NCBI GenBank assembly: GCA_015062385.1 | Contig: SUUT01000001.1 | Coordinates: 102,619 to 166,618, forward strand | Length of the DNA stretch: 64,000 bases | Reading direction: 5' to 3' | From: Alphaproteobacteria bacterium | GTDB taxonomy: Bacteria; Pseudomonadota; Alphaproteobacteria; CAAHEQ01; UBA3637 | Shown here: positions 37,361 through 48,062 of the stretch, in pieces | Layout of the letters: the number at the start of each line of letters is the position of its first letter | Numbering within the stretch: position 1 is the first letter of the stretch | Position numbers and translations under genes: made by a program | Notes under the pieces: model-generated | The model's input: only the letters and a program-made list of their open reading frames with translations | The model's database searches: none | What the model was told of the DNA's origin: nothing

Positions 37361-37462
37361 GTTAGTTGTCTACATCAATCTACTTACATAGATAGTATTC
37401 TCCTGCTTCACATGTGCAGTTTGCCAGTTAGTTGTCTACACCAATCTACTGACATAGATAGT
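37361..37462. repeat. Two 36-bp direct repeats, 66-bp period
   Basis: GTTAGTTGTCTACATCAATC at 37361 and its near copy at 37427 each run 36 bp and hold ATCTAcTTACATAGAT-type dyads. A perfect hairpin TCATAAAA/TTTTATGA lies at 37476-37495. No protein frame is visible in 37124-37555; it may be a non-coding RNA or regulatory region. Confidence 0.6.
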
Positions 37463-37555
37463 CGAGTGGGTAATGTCATAAAAAGGATTTTATGATGTAA
37501 AGCTATAAGCCCTTTGAAACCACCACTCTAGCCGGTGTTTTTTTAGCTACAAAAA

Positions 37556-37580
37556 AAAGACTGCTTCTCAGCAGTCTTTT
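37556..37580 (-). terminator. Terminator of the alpha operon
   Basis: AAAGACTGC pairs with GCAGTCTTT, followed by T8 on the minus strand, 19 bp after rplQ. Confidence 0.9.
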
Positions 37581-37598
37581 TCTTTGTACAAAATAAAC

Positions 37599-38093
37599 TT
37601 ATTCAGCTTTTTTAGTAGCTGTTTTGCGTGTTTTTTTCGGTTTTTCAGCTGTTTCAACGGCTTTTGCTTTTTCAGCAACCGGAGCTTCTGCTTCAACTTC
37701 AACAACTTGACCAGAATCTTTACCTTTAGCTGTCACATCTCGGTCAACCAATTCAACGATAGCCATCGGAGCACAATCACCAAAACGGAAACCGGCTTTT
37801 AAAACACGAATATATCCACCTGGACGAGATTGATATCGAGGAGAAACAACAGATAATAATTTTTCTGTCATTGCTTCATCACGCAAGAAAGAAAGCAACT
37901 GACGACGGACATGCAGTGTGTTTGTTTTTCCTTTTGTAATAAGTTTTTCAACAATCGGACGCAATTCTTTTGCTTTCGGCAATGTTGTTTTGATTTGTTC
38001 GTGTTTAATGAGTGAAACCGCCATATTTGCAAACATGGAACGACGGTGTGCTATTTTTTTATTCAGCGTTCTTTTTTTAAATCCGTGACGCAT
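37599..38093 (-). CDS. rplQ: 50S ribosomal protein L17, 164 aa
   Basis: The core is recognised from [20 protein letters not shown] through [17 protein letters not shown]. It is about 45 residues longer than the usual L17 because of a Val/Glu/Ala/Lys-rich tail. It is the last gene of the rpsM-rpsK-rpoA-rplQ unit. A strong hairpin separates it from rpoA. Confidence 0.96.
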   Translation of the reverse strand: MRHGFKKRTLNKKIAHRRSMFANMAVSLIKHEQIKTTLPKAKELRPIVEKLITKGKTNTLHVRRQLLSFLRDEAMTEKLLSVVSPRYQSRPGGYIRVLKAGFRFGDCAPMAIVELVDRDVTAKGKDSGQVVEVEAEAPVAEKAKAVETAEKPKKTRKTATKKAE

Positions 38094-38191
38094 TGTTCTT
38101 TCCTTTCATTTTTCTTGACCTTGACACGCAAAGTCGATAATACATAGCCATTCCTTCCACACTCCCTTACCCAAGCAATGCAAAGGATGGA

Positions 38192-38212
38192 CGCCGGAGA
38201 CCATCTCCGGCG
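38192..38212. other. 9-bp GC-rich hairpin between rpoA and rplQ
   Basis: CGCCGGAGA/TCTCCGGCG with a 3-base loop and no T run. It may stop exonucleases or adjust rplQ level. Confidence 0.6.
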
Positions 38213-38219
38213 ATTTTCC

Positions 38220-39233
38220 TTAATTGTCAGAATCAATTGTTGCTGACAAAACTTCTAAATCTTCCGGTGGCCACCCTTCAACTTGCATGCCCAAATGCAA
38301 ATCCATTTCATTCAATAATTCTTTGATTTCATTCAAAGATTTACGACCGAAATTAGGTGTACGCAACATTTCGCCTTCTGTTTTTTGAACTAAATCACCA
38401 ATATAGATGATATTGTCATTTTTCAAACAGTTAGCGGAACGAACCGATAATTCTAATTCATCAACTTTTAATAACAAGTTTTTATTGAATGGTAATTCTG
38501 CAATCTTATCTTCCAAAGTTGCTTCTTCCGGTTCTTCAAAATTGATAAATGCTTTTAACTGTTCTTGCATAATGCGTGCTGCCAAAGCAACAGCATCTTC
38601 CGGTGATACAACACCGTTTGTTTCAACCGTTAAGTATAATTTATCATAGTCTGTTTGTTGACCAACACGGGCATTAACCACTTTGTACACAACAGATTTA
38701 ACCGGAGAATAAATTGAATCAATCGGAATTAAACCAATCGGACAATCTTCCGGACGATTAGCGGCTGCTGTTACATACCCTTTACCTGTTGAAACCGTCA
38801 TTTCAATATTAATTGAAGCACCGGCATCTAATGTACAGATAACCAAATCCGGATTCATCACTTCAACACTTTGATTTGTTGTAATTTGGGCAGCAGTTAC
38901 AACTGCCGGACCTGTTGCATTCAAGTAAATGCGTTGTTGCAATTCTGAATCAACTTTTAAAGCCAATCCCTTAATGTTTAAAATAATTTCCGTCACATCT
39001 TCACGGACACCCGGGATGGATGAAAACTCATGCAACACACCGTCAATTTTAATAGCTGTAACAGCACCACCTTGTAAAGACGACAACAAAATACGACGTA
39101 ATGCATTTCCCAATGTTGTACCGAATCCACGTTCCAATGGCTCAACAACCATTGTGGCTTTGTATCCGGGGACAGATTGAGAAACCGATAATGTTGATGG
39201 TTTAATCAAGTCCTGCCAATTCTTTTGTATCAT
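38220..39233 (-). CDS. rpoA: RNA polymerase alpha subunit, 337 aa
   Basis: The N-terminal dimerisation domain ([20 protein letters not shown] at about 32-51) and the C-terminal domain ([32 protein letters not shown]) are both complete. The alpha subunit nucleates RNA polymerase assembly and contacts UP elements. Normal length and normal position between rpsK and rplQ. Confidence 0.97.
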   Translation of the reverse strand: MIQKNWQDLIKPSTLSVSQSVPGYKATMVVEPLERGFGTTLGNALRRILLSSLQGGAVTAIKIDGVLHEFSSIPGVREDVTEIILNIKGLALKVDSELQQRIYLNATGPAVVTAAQITTNQSVEVMNPDLVICTLDAGASINIEMTVSTGKGYVTAAANRPEDCPIGLIPIDSIYSPVKSVVYKVVNARVGQQTDYDKLYLTVETNGVVSPEDAVALAARIMQEQLKAFINFEEPEEATLEDKIAELPFNKNLLLKVDELELSVRSANCLKNDNIIYIGDLVQKTEGEMLRTPNFGRKSLNEIKELLNEMDLHLGMQVEGWPPEDLEVLSATIDSDN

Positions 39234-39306
39234 AATAAGGCTCCCTTATTTTTTTGGTTAAAGAGGGGGATAATCAATCGATTACCCCTTACAAGCATGC
39301 ATCTGA

Positions 39307-39702
39307 TTAGACGCGACGACGTTTACGAGCACGGCATCCGTTGTGCGGAATGGATGTGATATCTTTAATAGATGTAATCACCAATCCGGCTGCTTGGAAT
39401 GCACGCAAAGCAGATTCACGACCTGAACCCGGACCCGTTACTAAAACATCAATTGTTTTTAAACCGTGTTCCATTGCTTTGCGAGCTGCATCATCAGCTG
39501 CAATCTGAGCGGCATACGGTGTTGATTTACGGGAACCTTTAAAACCTTTTAAACCGGCAGAAGACCAAGAAATAGCATTTCCTTGTACATCTGTAATGGT
39601 TACCATTGTGTTGTTAAATGTTGAATTTACGTGAGCGACCCCCACTGTAATATTTTTTCTATCGCGATTTTTTGTACGCGCTGCGACTTTTTTTTCTGCC
39701 AT
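39307..39702 (-). CDS. rpsK: 30S ribosomal protein S11, 131 aa
   Basis: [18 protein letters not shown] and the C-terminal [13 protein letters not shown] are the S11 signatures; platform of the small subunit. It lies 15 bases after rpsM. Confidence 0.97.
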   Translation of the reverse strand: MAEKKVAARTKNRDRKNITVGVAHVNSTFNNTMVTITDVQGNAISWSSAGLKGFKGSRKSTPYAAQIAADDAARKAMEHGLKTIDVLVTGPGSGRESALRAFQAAGLVITSIKDITSIPHNGCRARKRRRV

Positions 39703-39717
39703 CAGTGTTATCCTTTC

Positions 39718-40095
39718 CTACTTAGTCACTTTTTTCTTACCGGCAATCGCAACGGCTTTACCTTTGCGTGTCCGTGCATTTGTGTGTGTCCGTTGACCAC
39801 GAACCGGCAAACCTTTCCGATGACGCAAACCACGGTAACAACCCAAGTCCATCAAGCGTTTGATGTTTAAGGATACTTCACGACGTAAATCACCTTCAAC
39901 CCGATATGAATTATCAATCAATTCACGGATTTTCAATGTTTCTTCATCTGTTAATTCATTCACACGTTTGTGTGAGTCAATATTTAATGTGCTGCAAATT
40001 TCTTCAGCTTTTTTCCGACCAATACCATAAATATACGTTAAACCGATAACGACAATTTTGGAGGTTGGAATGTTTACACCTGCAATACGTGCCAA
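39718..40095 (-). CDS. rpsM: 30S ribosomal protein S13, 125 aa
   Basis: ARIAGVNIP at the start and [20 protein letters not shown] near the end identify S13, which contacts tRNA in the 30S head. First gene behind the alpha-operon promoter. Confidence 0.97.
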   Translation of the reverse strand: MARIAGVNIPTSKIVVIGLTYIYGIGRKKAEEICSTLNIDSHKRVNELTDEETLKIRELIDNSYRVEGDLRREVSLNIKRLMDLGCYRGLRHRKGLPVRGQRTHTNARTRKGKAVAIAGKKKVTK

Positions 40096-40175
40096 GGTAC
40101 TTTCTCCATTTTCTCATTAAAAAACAACGACTATCTTATCTTGCGTTTGCAAACAAGACACCTAAACGAGTGGGA

Positions 40176-40204
40176 ACTATACAACATTTCGCCTAGAATG
40201 TCAA
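40176..40204 (-). promoter_or_regulatory. Promoter of rpsM-rpsK-rpoA-rplQ
   Basis: On the minus strand TTGACA, 17 bases, TATAGT, in the 118-bp adk-rpsM gap. Confidence 0.8.
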
Positions 40205-40213
40205 GCCCTAAAA

Positions 40214-40894
40214 TCAATAGCCGACTATTTTTCTTATCTTTTCACTCACAACGTCAATGGGTCCCGTCCCATCAACGCACACTAAGAGCCCCTTCATTTC
40301 GTAGTAAGGTATAACCGGAGCCGTCACACGACGAAACGTCCGCAGTCTAGATACAACCGTTTCATAGGTATCGTCAGCCCGCCGTGTAAATTCTTTACCC
40401 CCGCATTCATCACATATACCGAATACTTGCGGGTGTTTATACTTTTCGTGATACAAACTTTTACATTTCGCACATTGATAGCGTCCGATAATGCGTTCGA
40501 TCACATAATCATCCGGTACCTGTAACAACAGAACCAGATCAATATCCATGTGTAATTTTGCGTATTTCCGACTATTTAAGGCTTTATCCAAAGCTTTTGC
40601 TTGTGATAATTCTCTTGGAAATCCATCTAAAATAAATCCTTTTTGATTCTCGGGTTTAAACAATTCTTGCTCCATTAAGCGAATTGCCAACTTATCCGGA
40701 ACCATATTCCCCTTATCAATTAAGGCTTTTACCTTTTTTGCTTCTTTCGTTTCACCGGTTGCAACATTTCGTAAAATATCACCCATCGAAAAAGCCTTAA
40801 TACCTAACTTTTCCGACAGAATCGCTCCTTGGGTTCCTTTTCCGCTCCCCGGAGCTCCCATCAACACAATATTTCTTTTCATTTCTTCCGGCAT
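40214..40894 (-). CDS. adk: Adenylate kinase, 226 aa
   Basis: It converts ATP + AMP to 2 ADP. P-loop GAPGSGKGT lies at 13-21, with LDGFPRELSQA and the ADDTYETVVSRL motif. The lid holds a four-cysteine zinc site (CAKC ... CDEC), as in long-form kinases of Gram-positives and some alphaproteobacteria. secY-adk-rpsM order is usual for alphaproteobacteria. Confidence 0.95.
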   Translation of the reverse strand: MPEEMKRNIVLMGAPGSGKGTQGAILSEKLGIKAFSMGDILRNVATGETKEAKKVKALIDKGNMVPDKLAIRLMEQELFKPENQKGFILDGFPRELSQAKALDKALNSRKYAKLHMDIDLVLLLQVPDDYVIERIIGRYQCAKCKSLYHEKYKHPQVFGICDECGGKEFTRRADDTYETVVSRLRTFRRVTAPVIPYYEMKGLLVCVDGTGPIDVVSEKIRKIVGY

Positions 40895-40950
40895 TTAATA
40901 AAATTCCCTCTTCTATTTTACCTGCTTATTCCATCTTGAACGTTTATTCC

Positions 40951-42282
40951 TTATAAACGACCTTTCAAGCGAGCTTTTTTAATCAATCCTTCATATTGAT
41001 GTGCAATCATATGAGATTGAATTTGTGTCATTGTATCCATAATAACGGAAACAACAATCAACAATGTTGTACCTCCCAAAAAGAACGGAACACCCCATGT
41101 TGCAATCAAAAATTCAGGCAAAATACATAATAACGTTAAGTAAACAGCCCCTAACAAAGTCAATCGTGTAATCACATAATCTAAATATTCGGCTGTATTT
41201 TTACCCGGACGAATACCGGCAATAAATCCGCCTTGCTTTTTCAGATTTTCAGCTGTTTCGGTCGGATTAGACTGAATACCTGTATAAAAGAATGTAAAAA
41301 ACATAATCAAAAATGCAAACAACCCGATATATAACCATTGACCCGGCGTTAACAAAACAGCTAAATTAGCCAACCAGTCTGATGTATTTGTTTTAGATGT
41401 AAACTGAACAATAGCAACCGGAATAGCTAAAATGGCACTGGCAAAAATCGGAGGCATAACACCTGTCGGATTAATTTTTAACGGCAAATGAGAGTTTGCC
41501 CCTTGCATCATCCGATTGCCCATTTGACGTTTCGGATATTGTACCGGAATACGTCGTTGAGCCATTTCTACAAAAACAACAATATAAATAATTGCAAACG
41601 TCATTGCCAACAACAACAATAATGTCATTGTGGACATTGCCCCTGTTTTATTTTCTTCTAAAATACGAGCCAATGCACCGGGGATACCGGCAACAATACC
41701 GGTCATAATAATCAAGGAAGCCCCATTTCCAACCCCACGGGCGGTAATTTGCTCGCCCAACCAAACGACAAACATTGTTCCGCCGAGCAACGACACAACT
41801 GTGGACAGCTCAAACATACCGTAAGACGGCATAATAACGGCACCGGCACTTTCTAATGCCTTTGCCATAAAAAAGGCTTGAACAACTGTAATCAAAACTG
41901 TTAAATAGCGTGTATATTGATTGATTTTCCGCATACCGGATTCGCCTTCTTTCTTTAACGCCATCAAAGAAGGAATCACACTGGCAGCCAACTGTACAAT
42001 AATAGATGCGGAAATATACGGCATAATATTTAATGCCAAAATAGACATACGGGACAAAGCACCACCCGTAAAAGCATTGAACATTCCCAGTAAACCACCG
42101 GAATTTTCAGAGAAGAATTCTGTTAAGAATGATGGATTGATTCCGGGGAACGGAATATACGTTCCCAAACGGAATACAATCAAAGCAAACAGAGTAAATA
42201 ACAACCGCTTTTGTAAATCCTTCGCTTTAGAAAAAGCTGAAAAATCCATTCTTGATGTTAACTTATCAGATAACGATGCCAT
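40951..42282 (-). CDS. secY: Preprotein translocase subunit SecY, 443 aa
   Basis: Ten-helix channel protein of the Sec translocon in the inner membrane. FRLGTYIPFPGI, the plug region (GGLLGMFNAFTGGALSRMSI) and the cytoplasmic loop RRIPVQYPKRQ are all present. Needed to export the signal-peptide proteins seen here. Follows rplO by 29 bases. Confidence 0.97.
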   Translation of the reverse strand: MASLSDKLTSRMDFSAFSKAKDLQKRLLFTLFALIVFRLGTYIPFPGINPSFLTEFFSENSGGLLGMFNAFTGGALSRMSILALNIMPYISASIIVQLAASVIPSLMALKKEGESGMRKINQYTRYLTVLITVVQAFFMAKALESAGAVIMPSYGMFELSTVVSLLGGTMFVVWLGEQITARGVGNGASLIIMTGIVAGIPGALARILEENKTGAMSTMTLLLLLAMTFAIIYIVVFVEMAQRRIPVQYPKRQMGNRMMQGANSHLPLKINPTGVMPPIFASAILAIPVAIVQFTSKTNTSDWLANLAVLLTPGQWLYIGLFAFLIMFFTFFYTGIQSNPTETAENLKKQGGFIAGIRPGKNTAEYLDYVITRLTLLGAVYLTLLCILPEFLIATWGVPFFLGGTTLLIVVSVIMDTMTQIQSHMIAHQYEGLIKKARLKGRL

Positions 42283-42311
42283 TGTTATTTACTCCCTTAA
42301 TTTACATTTGC

Positions 42312-42845
42312 TTATTTACTTTTTTTTACGACTTTTTTCGGTTCTTTTTTAGATGTTTTAACACCTTTTTCAAGAACTGTCGCTTTTTTCGGTTCCAAAA
42401 TCAACTGACCGCCGACTTTTTCAACAGCAGCTTGTGCTGCTTTGGAAGCACCAGCAACACGAATGGTTGCTTTGCTTGTTAATGTACCAGTGCCGAGCAA
42501 ACGAACACCGTCTTTAACATGTTTAATCAAACCGGCTTCCATTAAAGAAATACCGTTGATTTCTTGTGCAGCATCCAAAACATTAGCATCAATTGCTTTT
42601 TGGATTGTTCCCAAGTTGATTTCAACAAAAGACAATCTGAATGCATTGTTAAAACCACGTTTCGGTAAACGACGGTAAACCGGCATTTGTCCGCCTTCAA
42701 AGCCTTTAATACTTACGCCTGTGCGGGATTTTTGTCCTTTGAAACCACGTCCGCCCGTGCGACCTTTCCCGGAGCCAACACCACGGGAAACACGCATAGA
42801 TTGTTTACGGGCACCTTTGTTATCGCGAATTTGATTTAATTTCAT
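42312..42845 (-). CDS. rplO: 50S ribosomal protein L15, 177 aa
   Basis: [18 protein letters not shown] in the Gly/Arg-rich N-terminus is diagnostic. The C-terminus has an extra Lys-rich tail of ~25 residues. It follows rpsE directly, with no rpmD between. Confidence 0.96.
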   Translation of the reverse strand: MKLNQIRDNKGARKQSMRVSRGVGSGKGRTGGRGFKGQKSRTGVSIKGFEGGQMPVYRRLPKRGFNNAFRLSFVEINLGTIQKAIDANVLDAAQEINGISLMEAGLIKHVKDGVRLLGTGTLTSKATIRVAGASKAAQAAVEKVGGQLILEPKKATVLEKGVKTSKKEPKKVVKKSK

Positions 42846-42856
42846 AGCTTCTATCC

Positions 42857-43444
42857 TTATTCTGCGTTAGCAACCGCGCCATCACGACGAGAAACAATGT
42901 CACCGACTTTTTTACCGCGTTTAGCAGCAATAACACGAGGTGAATTCATTGATGTCAAAGCGTCAAATGTCGCACGAACCATATTGTGCGGATTAGAAGA
43001 ACCTGTGCATTTTGCAACAACGTCCTGAATCCCCATTGCTTCAAAAATAGCACGCATCGGACCGCCGGCAATAATACCGGTACCGGCCGGAGCTGTTCTT
43101 AAAGTCACACAACCGGCACCAAAATGACCGATAACGTCATGATGCAATGTACGACCTTCACGCAATGGAACACGCATAATATTACGACGAGCTAATTCTG
43201 TTGCTTTTTTGATTGCATCCGGAACTTCTTTCGCTTTTGCGTGAGCAAAACCGACACGACCTTTTTGGTCTCCGACAACAACCAAAGCAGCAAATGCGAA
43301 TCTTTTACCGCCTTTAACCGTTTTTGAAACACGGTTTACATGAACAACACGGTCTGTAAATTCATCGACTCTGTCCATTTTGGCATCATCACGTTCTTTA
43401 CGAGGACGGCGTTGTTTTTTTTCTTGAATTTCATTTTCAGCCAT
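42857..43444 (-). CDS. rpsE: 30S ribosomal protein S5, 195 aa
   Basis: The double-stranded RNA-binding part [20 protein letters not shown] and the [19 protein letters not shown] helix are clear. S5 acts in decoding fidelity. It starts with a charged Glu/Arg/Lys-rich extension. Confidence 0.97.
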   Translation of the reverse strand: MAENEIQEKKQRRPRKERDDAKMDRVDEFTDRVVHVNRVSKTVKGGKRFAFAALVVVGDQKGRVGFAHAKAKEVPDAIKKATELARRNIMRVPLREGRTLHHDVIGHFGAGCVTLRTAPAGTGIIAGGPMRAIFEAMGIQDVVAKCTGSSNPHNMVRATFDALTSMNSPRVIAAKRGKKVGDIVSRRDGAVANAE

Positions 43445-43453
43445 TTTGTTCTC

Positions 43454-43804
43454 CTAGAATGATAACCCAGCTTCACGAGCTGCATCTGCAATTGCTTTTA
43501 CCCGACCGTGGTATAAATAACCGCTCCGGTCAAATACGACTTCTTTCAATCCGGCTTTAATAGCCCGTTCGGCAACCAATGTACCGACAGCTTTTGCAGC
43601 CGCAACCGTTGAACCTTTGGCTGTGATTTCAGCATCTTTCGAAGAAGCGGAAACCAATGTCACGCCTTTTTTATCGTCAATGATTTGAGCGTAAATGTTC
43701 TTTTCGGAACGATAAACGGATAATCTTAAACGATTGCCGGCTTTCGTCTTCAAAGAATAACGAACACGGGCTTTACGACGATCATGTTTACTAATTACTT
43801 TCAT
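43454..43804 (-). CDS. rplR: 50S ribosomal protein L18, 116 aa
   Basis: 5S rRNA-binding protein. [20 protein letters not shown] and the C-terminal [17 protein letters not shown] are typical. Normal length. Confidence 0.96.
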   Translation of the reverse strand: MKVISKHDRRKARVRYSLKTKAGNRLRLSVYRSEKNIYAQIIDDKKGVTLVSASSKDAEITAKGSTVAAAKAVGTLVAERAIKAGLKEVVFDRSGYLYHGRVKAIADAAREAGLSF

Positions 43805-43815
43805 TTTACTATCCC

Positions 43816-44349
43816 TTATTTCTTCTTACCGACTTTACGCAAAATGGTTTCGTTTTCATACTTAACCCCTTTGCCTTTGTACGGTTCAGGTGAACGATAA
43901 GAACGGATTTCAGAAGCAACTTGACCTAATAACTGTTTATCAGCACAAGACAATTCAATAACTGTCGGTTGCGGAGTTGCACACTGAACGCCTTTTGGTA
44001 ATTCATAATCAATATCATGGCTATATCCCAAAGATAATTTTAATTTTTGTCCTTGAGCCTGAGCTTTATAACCGACACCGATTAATTCCAATTTTCTTTT
44101 AAAGCCTTCGGAAACGCCGATAACCATATTATTGACGTTTGCACGAACTGTTCCCCACATCATGCGGTGTTCCTTACTGTCTGACATCGGACGAACAACA
44201 ATTTCGTCATTTTCCTGAGCAACAGTTACACCATGAGGGATATGTGTTTTTAATTCACCCAATTTACCTTTCACAACAATTTCAGCATCTGAGATGGTTG
44301 CTGAAACACCGGCAGGTAATTTAACAGGATGTTTACCAATTCTTGACAT
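43816..44349 (-). CDS. rplF: 50S ribosomal protein L6, 177 aa
   Basis: [12 protein letters not shown] at the start and [16 protein letters not shown] near the end are L6 signatures; it sits near the factor-binding site. Confidence 0.97.
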   Translation of the reverse strand: MSRIGKHPVKLPAGVSATISDAEIVVKGKLGELKTHIPHGVTVAQENDEIVVRPMSDSKEHRMMWGTVRANVNNMVIGVSEGFKRKLELIGVGYKAQAQGQKLKLSLGYSHDIDYELPKGVQCATPQPTVIELSCADKQLLGQVASEIRSYRSPEPYKGKGVKYENETILRKVGKKK

Positions 44350-44361
44350 TGTTTAATCCTC

Positions 44362-44760
44362 CTAAAATACTTTGCATAAAACTTCGCCACCGATATTGGC
44401 TTGACGAGCTTCATGGTCAGACATAACGCCTGACGGTGTTGATAACACATAGATACCTAAACCGTTGTAAAAACGCGGTAAATCTTTAACTTTTGAATAT
44501 ACACGACGACCCGGTGTGGAAACACGTTGAATTTCTTTAATAACCGGTTGTCCTTCGTAATATTTTAATTCAATTTTGAATTCACGTACGCCTTCACGAA
44601 CTTGTACGCTTTCAAAATCGCGGATATAACCTTCACGTTTCAAAACTTCCAATACGTTTGCACGCAAGTTTGAAGCCGGAGCGGTCACAAAACTTTTATG
44701 AGCCATGCCCCCGTTACGAATACGAGTCAGCATATCGCCCAAAGGATCTGTCATAGACAT
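44362..44760 (-). CDS. rpsH: 30S ribosomal protein S8, 132 aa
   Basis: [14 protein letters not shown] and the C-terminal [14 protein letters not shown] identify S8, which binds 16S rRNA and in many bacteria represses the spc operon. Confidence 0.97.
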   Translation of the reverse strand: MSMTDPLGDMLTRIRNGGMAHKSFVTAPASNLRANVLEVLKREGYIRDFESVQVREGVREFKIELKYYEGQPVIKEIQRVSTPGRRVYSKVKDLPRFYNGLGIYVLSTPSGVMSDHEARQANIGGEVLCKVF

Positions 44761-44775
44761 TGTGTCTTCCCTCCC

Positions 44776-45081
44776 TTACCAACTGGATTTTGTCATACCC
44801 GGAATTTGACCTTCATTTGCCAATTTCCGTAATTGGATACGACTCATTTTTAATTTACGATAGTTACCATGTGAACGGCCTGTCAATGTACAACGATTAT
44901 GTACACGAACAGCAGCACCATTACGAGGTAATGCAGCTAATTTCAGTGTTGCTTCAAAAACTTGTTCCGGTGTTGAATTGGCATCGCGGATAATGGCTTT
45001 TAAAGCAGCGCGTTTATTGGCATATTTTTTTACCAATGCTTCACGCTTAATATTTCTGTTAATTAAACATTTTTTTGACAT
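44776..45081 (-). CDS. rpsN: 30S ribosomal protein S14, 101 aa
   Basis: Long, zinc-free form: [20 protein letters not shown] lacks the CxxC pairs of the short form, and the protein ends IPGMTKSSW. Confidence 0.96.
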   Translation of the reverse strand: MSKKCLINRNIKREALVKKYANKRAALKAIIRDANSTPEQVFEATLKLAALPRNGAAVRVHNRCTLTGRSHGNYRKLKMSRIQLRKLANEGQIPGMTKSSW

Positions 45082-45091
45082 ATTTAATTCC

Positions 45092-45634
45092 TTATTTCAT
45101 AAACGGCATACCAAAACCGGCAAGCAAAGCCTTAGCTTCTGCATCTGTTTTAGCACTTGTACCGATAACAATGTCCATACCGCGAATTTTATCAACCGCA
45201 TCATAGTTAATTTCTAAGAAGACGATTTGTTCTTTTAATCCCATCGCATAATTGCCATGACCGTCAAAGCTTTTGCCTGACACACCACGGAAGTCACGAA
45301 CACGTGGCAAAGCCGTTGTGATTAAACGATCTAAAAATTCATACATTTTTTCACGACGAAGAGTCACTTTACAACCAATCGGCATACCTTCACGCAATTT
45401 AAATGTTGCGATTGATTTTTTGGAGTGAGTCAACACCGGTTTTTGACCGGCAATTGCTTCCATATCTTTCAAAGCACCTTCTAATGCTTTCCGATCTTCT
45501 GTTGCTTCACCAACACCCATATTTAAAACGATTTTTTCCAAGTGTGGGATTTCCATTTTGTTTTTGTAGCCAAATTGAGCCAACAAAGCGGGAGCGATTT
45601 CTTCATCATATTTCTTTTTTAATCTTGCTGTCAT
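45092..45634 (-). CDS. rplE: 50S ribosomal protein L5, 180 aa
   Basis: 5S rRNA-binding protein. The motif [20 protein letters not shown] and [20 protein letters not shown] are diagnostic. Normal length. Confidence 0.97.
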   Translation of the reverse strand: MTARLKKKYDEEIAPALLAQFGYKNKMEIPHLEKIVLNMGVGEATEDRKALEGALKDMEAIAGQKPVLTHSKKSIATFKLREGMPIGCKVTLRREKMYEFLDRLITTALPRVRDFRGVSGKSFDGHGNYAMGLKEQIVFLEINYDAVDKIRGMDIVIGTSAKTDAEAKALLAGFGMPFMK

Positions 45635-45646
45635 GATGTAATTCCC

Positions 45647-45961
45647 TTATTTACTGATCACTTCGCCCGAACGTTTTGAAACGCGGACTTTTTGACCGTT
45701 TTCAACTTTAAATCCGACACGTGTTGCTTTTCCGTCTTTCGGATCAATCAAAGCAACGTTTGAAACATGAATCGGGGCTTCTTTTGAAATAATGCCACCG
45801 GCTGATTCTTGAGTCGGTTTTTGATGGCGTTTTACCAAATTGATGCCTTGAACCAAAACTTTATTATCTTTTGGCATAGCTTTCAATACTTCGCCTGTTT
45901 TACCTTTGTCACGACCTGTAATCACAATGACCTGATCGCCTTTTTTAATTCTCATAGCCAT
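45647..45961 (-). CDS. rplX: 50S ribosomal protein L24, 104 aa
   Basis: The KOW motif [20 protein letters not shown] at the N-terminus identifies L24, an early assembly protein. One base separates it from rplN. Confidence 0.96.
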   Translation of the reverse strand: MAMRIKKGDQVIVITGRDKGKTGEVLKAMPKDNKVLVQGINLVKRHQKPTQESAGGIISKEAPIHVSNVALIDPKDGKATRVGFKVENGQKVRVSKRSGEVISK

Positions 45962-45962
45962 C

Positions 45963-46331
45963 TTACAATACCTCCGGTGCTAAAGACATAATTTTGGTAT
46001 AGTTCTTTGCGCGCAATTCACGAGTCACCGGTCCAAAGATACGTGTACCGATTGGTTCACCATCTTTATTAACCAAAACAACTGCGTTTGAATCAAAGCG
46101 GATTGCAGTACCGTCTTGTCTATGAATTTCTTTTGCTGTCCGAACGATTAAAGCACGTTGGACATCTCCCTTTTTGACTTTTCCACGTGGTTTTGCTTTT
46201 TTAACGGAAACAATAATAACATCTCCGACAGAAGCAACCTTACGTTTTGAGCCGCCGATAACTTTAATACATTGAACTTTCAATGCACCGCTGTTATCTG
46301 CTACATCAAGGTTTGTTTCTACTTGAATCAT
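45963..46331 (-). CDS. rplN: 50S ribosomal protein L14, 122 aa
   Basis: [17 protein letters not shown] and [11 protein letters not shown] are L14 signatures. Exact family length (122). Confidence 0.98.
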   Translation of the reverse strand: MIQVETNLDVADNSGALKVQCIKVIGGSKRKVASVGDVIIVSVKKAKPRGKVKKGDVQRALIVRTAKEIHRQDGTAIRFDSNAVVLVNKDGEPIGTRIFGPVTRELRAKNYTKIMSLAPEVL

Positions 46332-46356
46332 TGGTATTTCCTTCCTTTGAATCCAA

Positions 46357-46593
46357 TTATTTATCTTCCGCTACGACAACCCAAGTTTTTGTCTTGGAAA
46401 TCGGACGGCTCTCAATAATTTGCACAACGTCACCGACTTTGCACAAATTGTTTTCATCATGAGCAGTATATTTTGCACTGCGTTTGATGTATTTTTTATA
46501 TACCGGGTGCATAACACGGCGTTCAACTTTGACGACAACAGATTTGTCCATCTTATCGCTGACCACCACACCTTGTAATATTCTTTTAGGCAT
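46357..46593 (-). CDS. rpsQ: 30S ribosomal protein S17, 78 aa
   Basis: [20 protein letters not shown] and [20 protein letters not shown] are diagnostic for this OB-fold 16S-binding protein. Confidence 0.96.
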   Translation of the reverse strand: MPKRILQGVVVSDKMDKSVVVKVERRVMHPVYKKYIKRSAKYTAHDENNLCKVGDVVQIIESRPISKTKTWVVVAEDK

Positions 46594-46615
46594 TTAATTT
46601 CTCCTCATGCACTTA

Positions 46616-46813
46616 TTATTTCGCCGCTTTTTTCTGAGCAACGGCGGTTTTAATCTTTGCAATTTCCTTTCTAACTTGACGACGACGTGCTGTATTTTTC
46701 AATGCGCCGCTAGCTTGTTGGAAACGCAAGTTCAAGGCTTCTTTTCTGAGTTGAACTTCCATTTCGGACAATTCAGCTTCTTCTTTAGCCATCAAATTTT
46801 TAAATTTTTCCAT
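46616..46813 (-). CDS. rpmC: 50S ribosomal protein L29, 65 aa
   Basis: Two-helix protein at the exit tunnel. [20 protein letters not shown] then [16 protein letters not shown]. Here it is the first gene of a separate unit, because a promoter and a 1.25-kb gap cut it from rplP. Confidence 0.93.
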   Translation of the reverse strand: MEKFKNLMAKEEAELSEMEVQLRKEALNLRFQQASGALKNTARRRQVRKEIAKIKTAVAQKKAAK

Positions 46814-46930
46814 AACTTGTTCCTCTTTATCTGTTGCTTTAACAACAAAGTAAAATTAAACTGTTCAACCTTTTAACATACTGTTCTTACAAGATTAAAA
46901 AGCCCCATATTATCTTTTTAAATATTATTT

Positions 46931-46956
46931 GACCCTTCAATCACAAAGATTGAGGG
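46931..46956 (-). promoter_or_regulatory. Leader hairpin of the rpmC operon
   Basis: CCCTCAATC pairs with GATTGAAGGG (one bulge) a few bases after the -10 box, near the 5' end of the transcript. Confidence 0.55.
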
Positions 46957-46960
46957 TTAT

Positions 46961-46989
46961 TTTATACGCCAAAAATGAAAAATTGTCAA
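46961..46989 (-). promoter_or_regulatory. Promoter of the rpmC (spc) operon
   Basis: On the minus strand TTGACA, 17 bases, TATAAA; about 150 bp before rpmC. Confidence 0.85.
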
Positions 46990-48002
46990 CACTTTTTTCT
47001 TATTAAAACAATATTTTTTAAAAGATATTAAAATCATCGGAAAAGCATGAACTTTTAGAGAACAAAAGATTGACTTTTTATTAACAAAACATCATTTTAA
47101 AATTTTTCAACATAAAAACATGTAAAAAAAACCAAAATAAATATCACAAAACAGAATCTTTAAATACAAAAAATGCATTTAGGTATAACCGTAAAAAAAC
47201 GAATCCGAACTTCCCATCGGTCTTCTTATTCCTCCCCCCCCAAAAAAAAACAAAAAACTTTTCGACTTTCTATAAGGAACAAAGAACACATTATATGACT
47301 ATCATTTCTGATATGGAGCAACAAATACACCATTACAAAACATCTGCTTATATGATAAGTCTTTTCCCATAATCGTATCTTTCGATTTTAAATTTTGTAT
47401 AATACACATATTCAATTAAATCGGAAACACACATATGTCCCACTCTACATCTTCACATTTTACCATGCAAAAGACATCATCTTGGTCAAATTTAGCTTTT
47501 CTCATCAGAATTTTCATGTTTATATACAACTACCCACTGTTAATAACCGGTATAAAATTTTAAACATTCTCTATTTATACAGCAATCTTGCAAGTCTAAA
47601 AAACTTAAATTTATCTGTATTTTTCTGTTCTTGCCAATATGTTATGCCTGATATTATAAATATCCATAAACTTACGCCAATGTATCATTTTTTCAAAGAG
47701 GTTTATCCGGCCTATAATTTCATAAACCTATCGATAAAGCTAGATTGCCTATTACGGATAATTTATAGACAAACCATAAACGCAATTACACTATACTCTA
47801 TAATTATATACTTTATCTATTGAGCGAATATATGGGAGTATCTACATCTATTAGATCACATAAACAGTGTTACATTCGATACCATAACCACAATTAGTCT
47901 GTATTTCGCATTATATGTTATTTATAGCGTAAAAATATGAAAAGACCTATATCTCCTACTCACGTAAGAAGGGGGCATTTTCTGTCAAACTTCTCGTGTC
48001 AA
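46990..48002. other. Gene-free gap splitting the S10-spc cluster
   Basis: About 1 kb of AT-rich sequence in which C strongly exceeds G on the plus strand. It contains a C8A9 tract at 47234-47250. Frames present (for example 47395-47823) have no binding site and no protein-like composition. I see no gene. Confidence 0.6.
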
Positions 48003-48040
48003 CAAAAAAAACGGTTGCCGCCTTTTCAGACAAGCAACCG
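48003..48040 (-). terminator. Terminator after rplP
   Basis: On the minus strand CGGTTGC pairs with GCAACCG, followed by T8, 20 bp after the rplP stop. Confidence 0.85.
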
Positions 48041-48062
48041 CTTTATTTTCGTTCATTACAAA

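Noticed and set aside
47395-47823. 142-aa plus ORF in the rplP-rpmC gap
   Set aside because: No ribosome binding site; composition is that of AT-rich non-coding DNA (Tyr/Asn/Ile/Phe); a competing 42-codon frame at about 47434 is equally weak.
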